Below are positions 38,461 through 50,408 of a stretch of DNA of 64,000 nt, piece after piece; within the stretch, counting starts at the first letter, position 1; every line of letters starts with the position of its first letter. Source of the DNA: Pseudomonas fluorescens (lineage in GTDB: Bacteria > Pseudomonadota > Gammaproteobacteria > Pseudomonadales > Pseudomonadaceae); assembly GCF_902497895.1 (NCBI RefSeq), contig NZ_CABVHQ010000003.1:1-64000 (forward strand), read 5' to 3'. The translations under genes and the position numbers were made by a program. The notes under the pieces are model-generated. The model was not told the origin of the DNA. It made no database searches and was given only the letters and a program-made list of their open reading frames with translations.

Positions 38461-39394
38461 AGAGCGTTTCGATGCGAAAGCCAAACCGCGGAAAGTGCAC
38501 ATGCACCACCCCGCCACGCTCGTCCTCACGGCGCAGGATCAACTCTTCGCTGCCGGCAAACAGCAACTCGCCGGCGACCGGATCGACGCCATAGTCCGTC
38601 GCGGCAATTACTACCTGCTGACCGGCCTGGAAACCATTCGGATCCTGGAAGACTTCCTCGGGCAAGGCTGCCGGCTCGGCCTGACGGGCAATCTCCAGGG
38701 CTTCGCTCGAGCTCATTTCGTTCGAGGCGCCATGACCGAAGCTCAAGACCCGAGCCAGCCAGGAGGAGACCGCCGGATAGGTATCGACAAAGGGCGCAGT
38801 CACCGGTGTCGCCTTGAGGAACCACAGGCTGTGGGCCAGGGCGAAGTCGGCAATCGACGGTTCACCGAACAGGTAGTCCCCCTCTTCTCTCTGCAGCTGC
38901 TGCTCAAGCCGGCCCATGATCGTTGGCCACTGATGCTTGGCCTGCGCTGCCGATAACCGCGTGGCACTGCCGCCCGCGAACAAACCTGCACGGTCAGCGA
39001 CAAAGTACTCAACGGCTTCGGGGGCCATTTTGGCGAAGCGTACGGCTATGGATTCCGGCTGGAACACCAGGCTTACTGCATGCTGGAATACCACCGAATC
39101 AGCCCAGGCTGCGAAAGCCGCAACCACCAGCTCCTTGCCTTCCGGAAACAGTGCCGGCGAGGATTTTTCCTGTTCGAGGCGACGGGCGATCAGCGCGGTA
39201 TCGCAGTAGATATCGGCGCCGACCTGCAGCACGGGAGTCTTGCGATAGCCGCCGGTCAACGCCGTCAGATCCGGCTTGGGCATCACCGCCGGGATGTTTA
39301 CCGAGCGCCAGGACAGCCCCTTGAAGCCCAGCAAAAGACGGACCTTCTCAGCAAAAAGCGACGTGGAGTAATGGTGAAGAATCAACTCTGACAT
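38456..39394 (-). CDS. Glutathione S-transferase family protein with C-terminal extension
   Basis: 312 residues from the start at 39394 (MSELILHHYSTSLFAEKVRLLL). The upstream in-frame start at 39439 is less likely. N-terminal thioredoxin-like domain (1-80, GYRKTPVLQVG, CDTALIARRL) and helical C-terminal domain (about 90-210, GEPSIADFALAHSLWF). About 90 extra residues follow (QDPNGFQAGQQVVIAATDYG...), which ordinary GSTs lack. Substrate unknown. The stop codon lies in a REP element. Confidence 0.82.
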   Translation of the reverse strand: MSELILHHYSTSLFAEKVRLLLGFKGLSWRSVNIPAVMPKPDLTALTGGYRKTPVLQVGADIYCDTALIARRLEQEKSSPALFPEGKELVVAAFAAWADSVVFQHAVSLVFQPESIAVRFAKMAPEAVEYFVADRAGLFAGGSATRLSAAQAKHQWPTIMGRLEQQLQREEGDYLFGEPSIADFALAHSLWFLKATPVTAPFVDTYPAVSSWLARVLSFGHGASNEMSSSEALEIARQAEPAALPEEVFQDPNGFQAGQQVVIAATDYGVDPVAGELLFAGSEELILRREDERGGVVHVHFPRFGFRIETLS

Positions 39395-39669
39395 GCTGCA
39401 GTCCGCCGGGTGAATAGAGACAACCAGCTTAACGCGCAAAAGGTAAGCAGCCTACCCATCTGCCTGATGGCTGCTTATCAGGCAGACTGATAAAAGGTAA
39501 AGACATGCCAGTGGCAGGCCCACCATCACAGACTAGACAATACCGTGCATGAAAAACCACTATACATATAGTAAAAATCATCCCTGACCCGCCTGCATGA
39601 CTTCACTCTTCCACCACTTGTCATATCCCGAGTGCGGCAGAACATCCCTTATATAAATACGCTTTCAAA

Positions 39670-40347
39670 TCAAAGCTGATTGATCTCGAACACCACCGAG
39701 ATTTCCTGACTGCCCGAATCCCACACATACCGCAAATGCTTGCCCTGCAATGGGATAGACATGGCGGGCGGGCGCAAGGCTGCCACGCACTCATGGCCGG
39801 GTAGTCGAACGCTGTTATAGAGCAGGCCCCAGGATTGCGCTTCACGCAAGGTTCTGGCGAACGCCTGCGCGGGGCCGTAGTTCGCCGGATCTGCATCATG
39901 CAAATGCGGGTAGCCACTGCGCAGATCATGCAATGGTTTTACCACTTGGTTGACGTAGGTACGCAGGGTCAACTCGATGTCAGGCTCGTTGGTCGCGGTG
40001 AGGAATTGCGCCTGATGAAAACGGGTTTCGGCAATTGCAGCCGCCTGGCTGCTGGCGGCGTAATACACACCGTAGGATCCATCGGTGAATCGGCTGGGCT
40101 TGCCAATATGGGTGAATGCTGCCATTACCGGTGTTGAGCCCGGCCCTGAAATCCGGTCCTCGGACCGGACTCGGGAGAGTTCGCCTGCCTCTTCCCTGAG
40201 TCGATCATTGGTCAAGGCTTCCAGCAAATAAGCGGTTTGCAGATCTGCCGGATCGAGGACGTCTTCGAACAGGCTGATGGGTGGAAAGGCGCTGCTGATG
40301 ATTCGATAAGCGCGGTCCCACTCCGGCGTTTGCAACGGTGGCTGCAT
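39670..40347 (-). CDS. RES-domain toxin (NAD+ phosphorylase type)
   Basis: 225 residues. The RES domain is about 75-220, with conserved R86 (SRFTDG), YYAAS and E107 (IAETRFHQ), and a C-terminal CVAALRPPAMSIP segment. RES toxins of type II systems deplete NAD+. The ATG shares one base with the TAA stop of the upstream antitoxin gene (TAATG), so the order is antitoxin then toxin with tight coupling. The longer open frame from 40470 lies inside the antitoxin gene and is not used. Confidence 0.87.
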   Translation of the reverse strand: MQPPLQTPEWDRAYRIISSAFPPISLFEDVLDPADLQTAYLLEALTNDRLREEAGELSRVRSEDRISGPGSTPVMAAFTHIGKPSRFTDGSYGVYYAASSQAAAIAETRFHQAQFLTATNEPDIELTLRTYVNQVVKPLHDLRSGYPHLHDADPANYGPAQAFARTLREAQSWGLLYNSVRLPGHECVAALRPPAMSIPLQGKHLRYVWDSGSQEISVVFEINQL

Positions 40348-40751
40348 TAACCGCGGACTCCATCGAGATAGCGGCGAACATCGGCAATATCCACCACCCG
40401 CCCGCCCAGCATGTACTCGAGCGCCGTCCGGCCGTTGAAGGGCGCGGCCGTATTGGGGCTGGTTACCCACTTGTAGACGCGTTCGCGGTTGTTGCTGAAG
40501 ATGATACTCAGCGCCTTGTGAATCCCCATCAGATAGGAAATTCGCTCGAGTGTGTCATGGGGCAAACGCACGTCCGGAAGGCGCTTGTACTTGTAGAACG
40601 TGGTGTTTCCGACCTTTCCCAGCAACGCTCGCTGTTGCTCCGTCGTGCAGCCCCAAAGCTCCACGAGATTGAAAAAAAAGGTCAGGGCTACCCTGCCGGC
40701 ATGCGGCGAATCGAGATTCTGGTCGACCTGGTGAGCGGTTGAAGTTTTCAT
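40347..40751 (-). CDS. Xre/MbcA/ParS-type antitoxin of the RES-Xre pair
   Basis: 134 residues. An Xre-like helical N-terminal region is followed by the MbcA/ParS/Xre toxin-binding domain (RISYLMGIHKALSIIF, TAALEYMLGG, VRRYLDG), which fills the NAD site of the RES toxin. Located directly upstream of the toxin gene and coupled by a one-base overlap. The promoter side carries a 20-base inverted repeat (40788-40836) that could be the autoregulatory operator. Confidence 0.85.
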   Translation of the reverse strand: MKTSTAHQVDQNLDSPHAGRVALTFFFNLVELWGCTTEQQRALLGKVGNTTFYKYKRLPDVRLPHDTLERISYLMGIHKALSIIFSNNRERVYKWVTSPNTAAPFNGRTALEYMLGGRVVDIADVRRYLDGVRG

Positions 40752-40787
40752 ACTTTATCTCCCGACTCATTGAATACTGATTTCAGC

Positions 40788-40836
40788 TTAATACGGATGC
40801 GAATAAATTCAAGATGTTTATTCACATCCGTATTAA
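40788..40836. promoter_or_regulatory. Long inverted repeat upstream of the RES-Xre operon
   Basis: Left arm TTAATACGGATGCGAATAAA (40788-40807) and right arm 40817-40836 match inverted at 19 of 20 positions around a 9-base spacer. It covers the region 37-85 bases before the antitoxin start and ends in the stop codon of the GIY-YIG gene. There is no U-run on either side, so an operator is more likely than a terminator. Confidence 0.6.
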
Positions 40837-41162
40837 TCAGAAACAAGATGGGTGCCGACCGAGGCACTGGCCACCAGACATTCCTTGGCGCTTTTCTTGA
40901 GTTTTTTGATCAAGCGTTCCTGCCGCAAGGCTTCACCCTTGTCGCGGCAGATTTCTGTGTAGACCAAGGCTACAGCCGGGCTGGACAGGAAGAAGCGCGC
41001 GCCCTTGCCGCTCTGATGGGTGGCGAAACGACGCAGCGGATCATCGCTGATCCCGCAATAGAGTGAACCATTGGCCGCGCGCACCAGATAGACGAACCAG
41101 GGTTTGCTGACCGGGCTCTGGGCTTCGACGCTATTGAGTGGGGTTGGGGCGCTGCTGCTCAC
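40833..41162 (-). CDS. GIY-YIG nuclease-superfamily protein
   Basis: 109 residues. The single GIY-YIG module (about 22-95) shows [20 protein letters not shown], then [16 protein letters not shown] and the helix [13 protein letters not shown]. The family includes YhbQ-like proteins with nuclease or DNA-damage links. No partner domain is present. It lies upstream of the RES-Xre pair on the same strand, with the inverted repeat between them. Confidence 0.85.
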   Translation of the reverse strand: MSSSAPTPLNSVEAQSPVSKPWFVYLVRAANGSLYCGISDDPLRRFATHQSGKGARFFLSSPAVALVYTEICRDKGEALRQERLIKKLKKSAKECLVASASVGTHLVSD

Positions 41163-41215
41163 GTGACGATCTTGGTATGCGGAAAACCAGCGGCAATCTT
41201 AGCAGAGGCCAACCT

Positions 41216-41686
41216 TTAACGACTGGTCTGGAATGCCCTCAACCCTTTCAACGCCTGGGCTCGGACGGCGTTTCTCACTAATGGCGTCCAGCCCAGCAAC
41301 AGACCTTTGGCACCCAGTGCCTGCCGCGACCAGCGCCACAAATCGAAGCGGTCATGGTGCTCGCAGATCTTGCCGTCGCGGAAAACGAAGCGCGCCTGGA
41401 TATCGTTGACCACGATGTTCCCGGTCTGGCTGAACAGGTAAGTCGCCACCCAATGGGCGCTGCCGGTGCGCTCGTCACTGCGCACGGTGTCGAAGGTCAG
41501 GGTGAAGTCTTTGGCCCGAGTGGTCAGCATGCGCCACATGTCACCGACATCGCGGCCGCGCAACTCGCCAAACGCCGGATCACTGAACACCACATCCTCG
41601 GTGTAACAGGCGCTCATGGCCTCGGCGTCCAGCCGTTGGAAAGCCTTATAGAACTCAGTGATCAATGCGTTGTGGGCATCACTCAT
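41216..41686 (-). CDS. NTF2-like (SnoaL-type) protein
   Basis: 156 residues. The fold is visible as FYKAFQRLDAEAMSACYTEDVVFSDPAFGELRG, a mid-section HWVATYLFSQTG and the final FRDGKICEHHDRFDLWRWSRQALG. Members are small cone-shaped proteins acting as isomerases, dehydratases or ligand binders, and substrate cannot be inferred. It stands alone, transcribed toward the GIY-YIG gene with a 53-base gap. Confidence 0.82.
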   Translation of the reverse strand: MSDAHNALITEFYKAFQRLDAEAMSACYTEDVVFSDPAFGELRGRDVGDMWRMLTTRAKDFTLTFDTVRSDERTGSAHWVATYLFSQTGNIVVNDIQARFVFRDGKICEHHDRFDLWRWSRQALGAKGLLLGWTPLVRNAVRAQALKGLRAFQTSR

Positions 41687-41784
41687 GGACAGGCTCCGAT
41701 TATCGAAAGGATACCTGCACGATAGTTGGCAAATGCGCTGCAGACTATCGGCATTCGTGACAGGAATACCAATAGTTCGCTGCG

Positions 41785-43083
41785 TCAGACCTTTTCGCTT
41801 TCGACCTGGACGTACAGCGAACGTCCGGCGCCGAGACCGGCGAGGATCGCGGCGCTACCGACCACCCCGAAGATCCAGCCCAGCGCCGTCCAGCCGCCAG
41901 TCAGGTCGTGGACCAGGCCGACCGCGAACGGGCCCATGGATGCCAAGGTGTAACCGATGCCCTGGGCCATGCCCGAGAGATTCGCCGCGACATGGGCGTC
42001 GCGTGAGCGCAACACGATCAGGGTCAGCGCCAGGCTGAACGACCCGCCCTGCCCCAGGCCGAGCAGAATCGCCCAACCCCAGAGACCTTCGAGCGGTGCG
42101 TATAAACAGCCGAACAGACCCGCCATCACCAATGCCATTACGATCACTATCGCCAGGCGCTGATCCTTGCCCCGGGTTGCCAGCCATGGCGCAGCCAGCG
42201 AACTGGCCAGCTGGACAATCACCGAACCGGACAACACCAGACCCGCCTGCGTCGGGGTCAGTCCGCGGCCGATCAGAATCGACGGCAACCAGCCGAAAAC
42301 GATGTAGGCCAAAGAAGATTGCAGGCCCATGTACAGCGTCACTTGCCAGGCCAACGGATCACGCAGCAGTCCGCGCACCCGATAGGCCACGTGGTGGGCA
42401 CCCTGTTTGTGCCCGACTTGTGGCAACCAGAACACCGCCGCGACCAGTGCTGGCACTATCCAGAACCCCAGGCCCATGGTCCAGCTGCCCGCGAAATGCT
42501 GACTGAGCGGTACCGTCGCCCCCGCCGCCATGGCCGCGCCCAGGCACAGCGCCATGGTATAGACCCCAGTCATGGTCCCGGCGTGTCTGGCGAAATCGCG
42601 CTTGACGATACCCGGCAGCAACACACCGATCACCCCGATACTGGCTCCGGCCAGGACGCTGCCGGCAAACAGGCCGGTTTCCCCAAACGAACTGCGCAAC
42701 AGGATCCCGCCAGCCAGGGTCAGCAGGATGCCCAACACCACCCGCTCGGCACCGAAACGTCGCGCCAGAATCGGCGCCAGCGGAGCGAACAACCCCAGAC
42801 AGAGCACCGGCAACGTGGTCAGCAGCCCGGCTTGCGCCGCCGACAGCCCGAGGCTTTTCGACACTTCGCTGAGCAATGGCGCCATGCTCGACAGCGCCGG
42901 ACGCAGGTTCAGCGCCACCAGAATCAACCCCAGCAGCAACAGCCAAGGGCGGTGCAGCAGCGGATGACTTTGCTGGACTGCTTCGTCATCGGCTTCGGCG
43001 TCGATCAGGAGTTCTTCGAGCTCCGCCGTACGCTTGGCGTGGGTCAGGCGGTTACTACTCGCCTGTGGGGCGTTATCGGACAT
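41785..43083 (-). CDS. Major facilitator superfamily transporter, CynX/NimT type
   Basis: 432 residues from ATG 43083, which has a better upstream GGGA than the start at 43107. A polar N-terminal tail of about 35 residues precedes 12 membrane helices (PALSSMAPLLSEVSKSLG marks the first loop, typical of CynX-like members). Such carriers export or import cyanate, nitroimidazoles or other small anions. The substrate is not predictable from sequence alone. No enzyme gene is adjacent. Confidence 0.83.
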   Translation of the reverse strand: MSDNAPQASSNRLTHAKRTAELEELLIDAEADDEAVQQSHPLLHRPWLLLLGLILVALNLRPALSSMAPLLSEVSKSLGLSAAQAGLLTTLPVLCLGLFAPLAPILARRFGAERVVLGILLTLAGGILLRSSFGETGLFAGSVLAGASIGVIGVLLPGIVKRDFARHAGTMTGVYTMALCLGAAMAAGATVPLSQHFAGSWTMGLGFWIVPALVAAVFWLPQVGHKQGAHHVAYRVRGLLRDPLAWQVTLYMGLQSSLAYIVFGWLPSILIGRGLTPTQAGLVLSGSVIVQLASSLAAPWLATRGKDQRLAIVIVMALVMAGLFGCLYAPLEGLWGWAILLGLGQGGSFSLALTLIVLRSRDAHVAANLSGMAQGIGYTLASMGPFAVGLVHDLTGGWTALGWIFGVVGSAAILAGLGAGRSLYVQVESEKV

Positions 43084-43200
43084 GGCGTTCCCAGTTTCAA
43101 GGTTCATTGATCAGCGATCGCCATGGTAATGATTCAAATTTTTATCCGATCACGGGATGAATTTCCTGACATGTTAGTCAGCTTTGTCGGCGAGCACAAC

Positions 43201-43300
43201 CGTAGGAGCTGCCGCAGGCTGCGATCTTTTGATCTTGGCGTTCGCCTGGAGACCTATTAACCGCTGAAAAGATCGCAGCCTGCGGCAGCTCCTACGGGGG
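43201..43300. repeat. BIME: inverted REP pair (GTAGGAGCTGCCGCAGG family)
   Basis: Forward arm at 43202-43234 and reverse arm at 43267-43296, in the gap between the MFS gene and the aapP terminator. Confidence 0.88.
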
Positions 43301-43350
43301 GTCGGTGCAGGCCCGACCGGGTGGGGTTGGCGCCATGCAATTCAGGCAAA

Positions 43351-43380
43351 AATAAACCCGGGACAAGTCCGGGTTTATTT
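43351..43380 (-). terminator. Terminator of the aap operon
   Basis: AATAAACCCGG with CCGGGTTTATT forms a GC-centred stem with T-run on the minus-strand side (A-run 43348-43352), directly after the aapP stop. Confidence 0.82.
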
Positions 43381-43396
43381 CATTGCCAAGCGTCGA

Positions 43397-44161
43397 TCAA
43401 TGCAGGATCTGGCTCAGGAACAGCTTGGTCCGTTCGTTCTGCGGGTTGTCGAAGAAGTCGTTCGGCGCGGCCTGTTCGACGATTTCGCCCTTGTCCATGA
43501 AGATCACCCGGTTGGCCACAGTGCGGGCAAAGCCCATTTCGTGGGTCACGCAGAGCATGGTCATGCCGTCTTCGGCGAGGCCGATCATGGTGTCCAGAAC
43601 CTCTTTCACCATCTCTGGATCGAGGGCTGAAGTCGGTTCATCGAACAGCATGATTTTCGGCTTCATGCACAGTGCACGGGCAATCGCCACGCGCTGTTGC
43701 TGACCACCGGACAGCTGCCCCGGATACTTGTGCGCCTGCTCTGGAATGCGCACGCGCTCCAGGTAGTGCATGGCAATTTCTTCGGCCTTGCGCTTGGGCA
43801 TCTTGCGCACCCACATCGGCGCCAGCGTGCAGTTCTGCAGGATGGTCAGGTGCGGAAACAGGTTGAAGTGCTGGAACACCATGCCGACTTCACGGCGGAT
43901 CGCTTCGATCTGCTTGAGGTCGTTGGTCAGTTCCACGCCATCGACGACGATGCGGCCCTGCTGGTGTTCTTCCAGACGATTGAGGCAACGAATGGTGGTG
44001 GATTTTCCGGAACCGGACGGCCCGCACAAGACAATACGCTCGCCCTGCATGACATTCAGGTTGATATCTTTCAATACGTGGAACTGGCCGTACCACTTGT
44101 TCACGCCCTGCATTTGAATAATGCCTTCAGGGCTCGTCGGCTTTTTGATTGCTTCGCTCAT
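43397..44161 (-). CDS. aapP: General L-amino acid ABC transporter, ATP-binding subunit
   Basis: 254 residues from ATG 44161 with AGGAAG upstream; the longer frame from 44287 would run into aapM. Walker [11 protein letters not shown]-loop [12 protein letters not shown], signature LSGGQQQRV, Walker [13 protein letters not shown] and switch H in CVTHEMG are all present. It powers import through AapQ/AapM of amino acids captured by AapJ. Last gene of aapJQMP. Confidence 0.93.
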   Translation of the reverse strand: MSEAIKKPTSPEGIIQMQGVNKWYGQFHVLKDINLNVMQGERIVLCGPSGSGKSTTIRCLNRLEEHQQGRIVVDGVELTNDLKQIEAIRREVGMVFQHFNLFPHLTILQNCTLAPMWVRKMPKRKAEEIAMHYLERVRIPEQAHKYPGQLSGGQQQRVAIARALCMKPKIMLFDEPTSALDPEMVKEVLDTMIGLAEDGMTMLCVTHEMGFARTVANRVIFMDKGEIVEQAAPNDFFDNPQNERTKLFLSQILH

Positions 44162-44189
44162 CAGAGAACTTCCTAAATTAGGTACGGCA

Positions 44190-45287
44190 TTAACGCTTGT
44201 GGCCAGTGTCGAGCTTGCGTTCCAGATGCATGGAATAGCGCGACATACCAAAACAGAAAATCCAGAACACCAGGGCTGCGAACACATAGCCTTCGGTGGC
44301 CATGCCCAGCCATTTCGGGTCGGCGGCGGCTTGCTTGACGCTATTGAGCAGGTCGAACAGGCCGATGATGATCACAAGGCTGGTGTCCTTGAACAGCGCA
44401 ATGAAGGTGTTGACGATGCCCGGAATTACCAGCTTCAAGGCTTGCGGCAGAATCACCAGGCCCATGCTGCGCCAGTATCCAAGGCCCATCGCCGCAGCCG
44501 CTTCGTACTGACCTTTGGGAATTGCCTGCAGACCGCCGCGCACCACCTCGGCCACGTAGGCCGACTGGAACAGGATCACCCCGATCAGTGCCCGCAGCAG
44601 CTTGTCGAAGTTCATGCCTTCAGGCAGGAACAGCGGCAGCATCACCGAGGACATGAACAGCACGGTGATCAACGGCACGCCACGCCAGAACTCGATGAAG
44701 GTCACGCAGACCACTCGAATCGCCGGCATGTTCGAACGCCGCCCCAGCGCCAGCATGATCCCCAGCGGCAACGCACCGGCAATGCCGACCGTGGCGATCA
44801 CCAGGGTCAGCATCAGGCCGCCCCATTGGCTGGTCGGTACTTCGCTCAGACCGAACCAGCCACCGTGCAGCAAGGTGTAGGCAATGATCGGATAGAGCAC
44901 CAGGAAGCCCAGGCCGTAGATCGCCTTGCGCGGGAAGCGCGAGATGAACAACGGGGCCACGCCAATCACCGCCAGCCACACGGTCAAGTCGACCCGCCAG
45001 CGCAAGTCGGTCGGATAGTAGCCGTACATGAACTGGCCAAAGCGCTGCTGGATGAATACCCAGCAGGCGCCTTCCTTGGTGCAGTCGGCACGGGTGGTGC
45101 CGACCCAGTTGGCGTCGATTATCGCCCAGCTCAGGATCGGCGGTACTATCAGCCAGATCAGGTAAAAGGCGAACAGCGTCAGCAGGGTGTTGATCCAGCT
45201 GGAGAACATGTGCGCCCGCATCCACGCCACGATACCGATACTACTGCTCGGCGCTGGCAGGTCAGGTTTGAAAATATGAGTCGTCAT
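44190..45287 (-). CDS. aapM: General L-amino acid ABC transporter, permease subunit M
   Basis: 365 residues, with a helical N-terminal extension and a C-terminal permease core of about five helices. The EAA loop is [22 protein letters not shown]. It pairs with AapQ in the inner membrane. The spacing to aapQ is 10 bases and to aapP 28 bases, as in an operon. Confidence 0.92.
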   Translation of the reverse strand: MTTHIFKPDLPAPSSSIGIVAWMRAHMFSSWINTLLTLFAFYLIWLIVPPILSWAIIDANWVGTTRADCTKEGACWVFIQQRFGQFMYGYYPTDLRWRVDLTVWLAVIGVAPLFISRFPRKAIYGLGFLVLYPIIAYTLLHGGWFGLSEVPTSQWGGLMLTLVIATVGIAGALPLGIMLALGRRSNMPAIRVVCVTFIEFWRGVPLITVLFMSSVMLPLFLPEGMNFDKLLRALIGVILFQSAYVAEVVRGGLQAIPKGQYEAAAAMGLGYWRSMGLVILPQALKLVIPGIVNTFIALFKDTSLVIIIGLFDLLNSVKQAAADPKWLGMATEGYVFAALVFWIFCFGMSRYSMHLERKLDTGHKR

Positions 45288-45297
45288 ATGCGCTTCC

Positions 45298-46479
45298 TCA
45301 CCGCTCGATCAGCGCAATGCGCTTGTTGTACCAGTTCATCAGCAGGGAAATGCTGATGCTGATCGCCAGGTACACGCTCATGGTGATGGCAATAACCTCG
45401 ATTGCCTGCCCGGTCTGGTTGAGCACCGTACCGGCAAACAACGAGACCATTTCCGGATAACCAATACCGGCAGCCAGCGAGGAGTTCTTCGCCAGGTTGA
45501 GGTATTGGCTGGTCAGCGGCGGAATGATCACCCGCAGCGCTTGCGGGATGATCACTTTGCGCAGGGTCGGACCGTTGCGCAGACCGAGGGAACGGGCGGC
45601 TTCGGTCTGGCCATGGCTGACCGACATGATCCCCGAACGCACGATCTCGGCAATAAATGCCGCGGTGTACACCGTCAGGGCCAGGGTCAAGGCCAGCAGT
45701 TCCGGGATCAACACCCAGCCACCGACGAAGTTGAAACCTTGCAGCTTCGGCATTTCCCAGTGCAACGGAGCGCCAAAGATCAGTGCGCACAGTGCAGGAA
45801 TCACCAGGAATAGCGCCAGGCCAACCCAGAACTTGTGGAACGGAACACCGGTCGCTTCGAAACGCTTGTTGGCCCAGCGGCACATCACCACGACGGCAAC
45901 GATCGCCACCAAGACACTGACCATGAACGGCCAGAACCCGTCGGCGGTCAGGGCTGCCGGCATGTTCAGTCCCCGGCTGCTGACAAAGAACGTATCACCG
46001 AAGTTATGACTGTTGCGCGGCCCCGGCATGGTCAGGAACACCGCGAAATACCAGAACAGAATCTGCAGCAACGGTGGAATGTTGCGGAAGACCTCGACGT
46101 ACACGGTCGCCAGCTTGCTGATGATCCAGTTCTGCGACAGCCGGGAAACACCGACAATGAAACCGAGGATCGTCGCCAGGATGACGCCGATGAAGGTCAC
46201 CAGCAGGGTATTGAGCAGGCCGATGACAAACACCCGGGCATAGCTGTCCGATTCGGTGTAGTCGATCAGGTGCTGAGCGATGCCGAATCCGGCGCTGCGC
46301 TCGAGAAAGTCGAATCCGGAAGTAATGCCCCGGTGTTGAAGGTTGGTTTGGGTGTTATCGAACAGATACCAGCCCATTGAGACCACCGCGACAATCGTGA
46401 TGATCTGAAACGCCCACGCACGCACTCGTGGATCGCTGAGGCTGAGCCTCTGCTTTGGTGCGCCGATTGAATTTTGCAT
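45298..46479 (-). CDS. aapQ: General L-amino acid ABC transporter, permease subunit Q
   Basis: 393 residues, with N-terminal FDFLERSAGFGI (the AapQ hallmark), several helices and the EAA loop EIVRSGIMSVSHGQTEAARSLG. It forms the membrane channel with AapM. Preceded by a hairpin that separates it from aapJ. Confidence 0.92.
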   Translation of the reverse strand: MQNSIGAPKQRLSLSDPRVRAWAFQIITIVAVVSMGWYLFDNTQTNLQHRGITSGFDFLERSAGFGIAQHLIDYTESDSYARVFVIGLLNTLLVTFIGVILATILGFIVGVSRLSQNWIISKLATVYVEVFRNIPPLLQILFWYFAVFLTMPGPRNSHNFGDTFFVSSRGLNMPAALTADGFWPFMVSVLVAIVAVVVMCRWANKRFEATGVPFHKFWVGLALFLVIPALCALIFGAPLHWEMPKLQGFNFVGGWVLIPELLALTLALTVYTAAFIAEIVRSGIMSVSHGQTEAARSLGLRNGPTLRKVIIPQALRVIIPPLTSQYLNLAKNSSLAAGIGYPEMVSLFAGTVLNQTGQAIEVIAITMSVYLAISISISLLMNWYNKRIALIER

Positions 46480-46508
46480 GAAGTGCCCCAGAAATAATGG
46501 AACAGAAC

Positions 46509-46537
46509 ATCACCCGGTGGTTGGCCCACCGGGTGAT
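46509..46537 (-). promoter_or_regulatory. Intercistronic hairpin between aapJ and aapQ
   Basis: A perfect 12-base stem (46509-46520 with 46526-46537, CACCCGGTGG core) and 5-base loop, without a U-run. Such hairpins often protect the upstream mRNA so that the binding protein is made in excess over the permease. Confidence 0.65.
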
Positions 46538-46544
46538 AGAACCA

Positions 46545-47573
46545 TCAGCGCACTGGTGGTGCGTATTGAATGCCGCCGTTGTTCCACAGAGCGTTCAGCC
46601 CGCGGTCGATGGCTAGTGGAGTGCTCTTGCCGAGGTTTTTCTCGAACACTTCACCGTAGTTGCCCACTTGCTTGACGATCTGGACGACCCAGTCCTTCTT
46701 CACTTTCAGGTCTTTGCCGTATTCGCCATCAGTGCCCAGCAGACGTGCAACGTCCGGGTTCTTGGTGGCTTTGGCTTCGGCTTCGACGTTTTTCTGGGTG
46801 ATGCCCATTTCTTCGGCATTGAGCATGGCGAACAGGGTCCACTTGACGATGCTGAACCACTCTTCGTCGCCTTTACGCACGACCGGGCCCAGCGGCTCCT
46901 TGGAGATGGTTTCCGGCAGAACCACGTAGTCGCCCGGGGTCGCCAGCTTGCTGCGCTGTGCATAGAGCTGGGATTTGTCGGAGGTCAGCACGTCGCAACG
47001 ACCGGATTCCAGCGACTTGGCGCTTTCATCGGAGGTGTCGAAAGTGATCGGGGTGTATTTCAGACCATTGCCGCGGAAGAAGTCGGAAACGTTCAGCTCG
47101 GTAGTGGTACCGGCCTGGATGCAGATGGTGGCGCCGTCGAGTTCTTTGGCGCTCTTGACGCCCAGCTTGTTGTTTACCAGAAAGCCGATGCCGTCATAGT
47201 AAGTCACGCCGGCAAACACCAGACCCATGCCCGAATCGCGGGAGCTGGTCCAGGTGGTGTTACGCGACAGCACGTCGATTTCGCCGGATTGCAGCGCGGT
47301 AAAGCGCTCCTTGGCGTTCAACTGGCTGAATTTGACCTTGGTCGCGTCGCCGAATACGGCAGCGGCCACGGCGCGGCAGACGTCAGCGTCGATGCCGATG
47401 ATTTTGCCAGTGGAGTCCGGAACCGAGAAGCCCGGCAGACCATCACTTACACCGCACTGTACGAAACCTTTTTTCTGCACTGCATCCAGGGTTGCACCCG
47501 CCTGAGCGAACCCGCTGACACCGAGTACTGCGGCCGCAGTCACGATGGCCAGGGTGGATTTCAACATCTTCAT
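46545..47573 (-). CDS. aapJ: General L-amino acid ABC transporter, periplasmic binding protein
   Basis: 342 residues. Signal peptide ends near SGFAQA-G (about 26), then the AapJ-type start TLDAVQKKGFVQCGVSDGLPGFSVPDSTGKIIGIDADVCRAVAAA. It captures a broad range of L-amino acids in the periplasm. First gene of aapJQMP with GGAGG upstream on the minus strand. Confidence 0.93.
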   Translation of the reverse strand: MKMLKSTLAIVTAAAVLGVSGFAQAGATLDAVQKKGFVQCGVSDGLPGFSVPDSTGKIIGIDADVCRAVAAAVFGDATKVKFSQLNAKERFTALQSGEIDVLSRNTTWTSSRDSGMGLVFAGVTYYDGIGFLVNNKLGVKSAKELDGATICIQAGTTTELNVSDFFRGNGLKYTPITFDTSDESAKSLESGRCDVLTSDKSQLYAQRSKLATPGDYVVLPETISKEPLGPVVRKGDEEWFSIVKWTLFAMLNAEEMGITQKNVEAEAKATKNPDVARLLGTDGEYGKDLKVKKDWVVQIVKQVGNYGEVFEKNLGKSTPLAIDRGLNALWNNGGIQYAPPVR

Positions 47574-48699
<1,126 letters not shown>

Positions 48700-48791
48700 A
48701 AACCGAAACTTCCTGTAGCCGTATGACCAATGAACTACGCCGCGCCCGATTCTTGCATTACACTGCCCGGCACTTAACCAATTTGAATGAG

Positions 48792-50279
<1,488 letters not shown>

Positions 50280-50299
50280 AAACCGGCGCAACCCAAGAG

Positions 50300-50330
50300 A
50301 CGCAGTCCGGAAACGGCCTGCGTTTTTTTT
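50300..50330 (+). terminator. Rho-independent terminator after rhlB
   Basis: ACGCAG pairs with CTGCGT around TCCGGAAACGGC (which can extend the stem), followed by eight T bases. Confidence 0.8.
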
Positions 50331-50358
50331 CGTCTGGACATTGTCAGCCAGAACTAAT

Positions 50359-50373
50359 AGTCCATAATGGACT
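50359..50373. promoter_or_regulatory. Palindrome upstream of dauB (candidate DauR operator)
   Basis: AGTCCATAATGGACT is a perfect 7-1-7 palindrome 35 bases before the dauB start, just after the rhlB terminator. A 13/15 match lies at 54456-54470 upstream of the divergent binding-protein gene at the far end of the dau cluster. Binding by DauR is inferred. Confidence 0.55.
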
Positions 50374-50408
50374 AATTAGTTTACTTTCATTTCCACGGGA
50401 GCATCTGC

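Noticed and set aside
44121..45356. 411-residue plus-strand frame rich in His and Gln
   Set aside because: Antisense to aapM; composition is that of a shadow frame.
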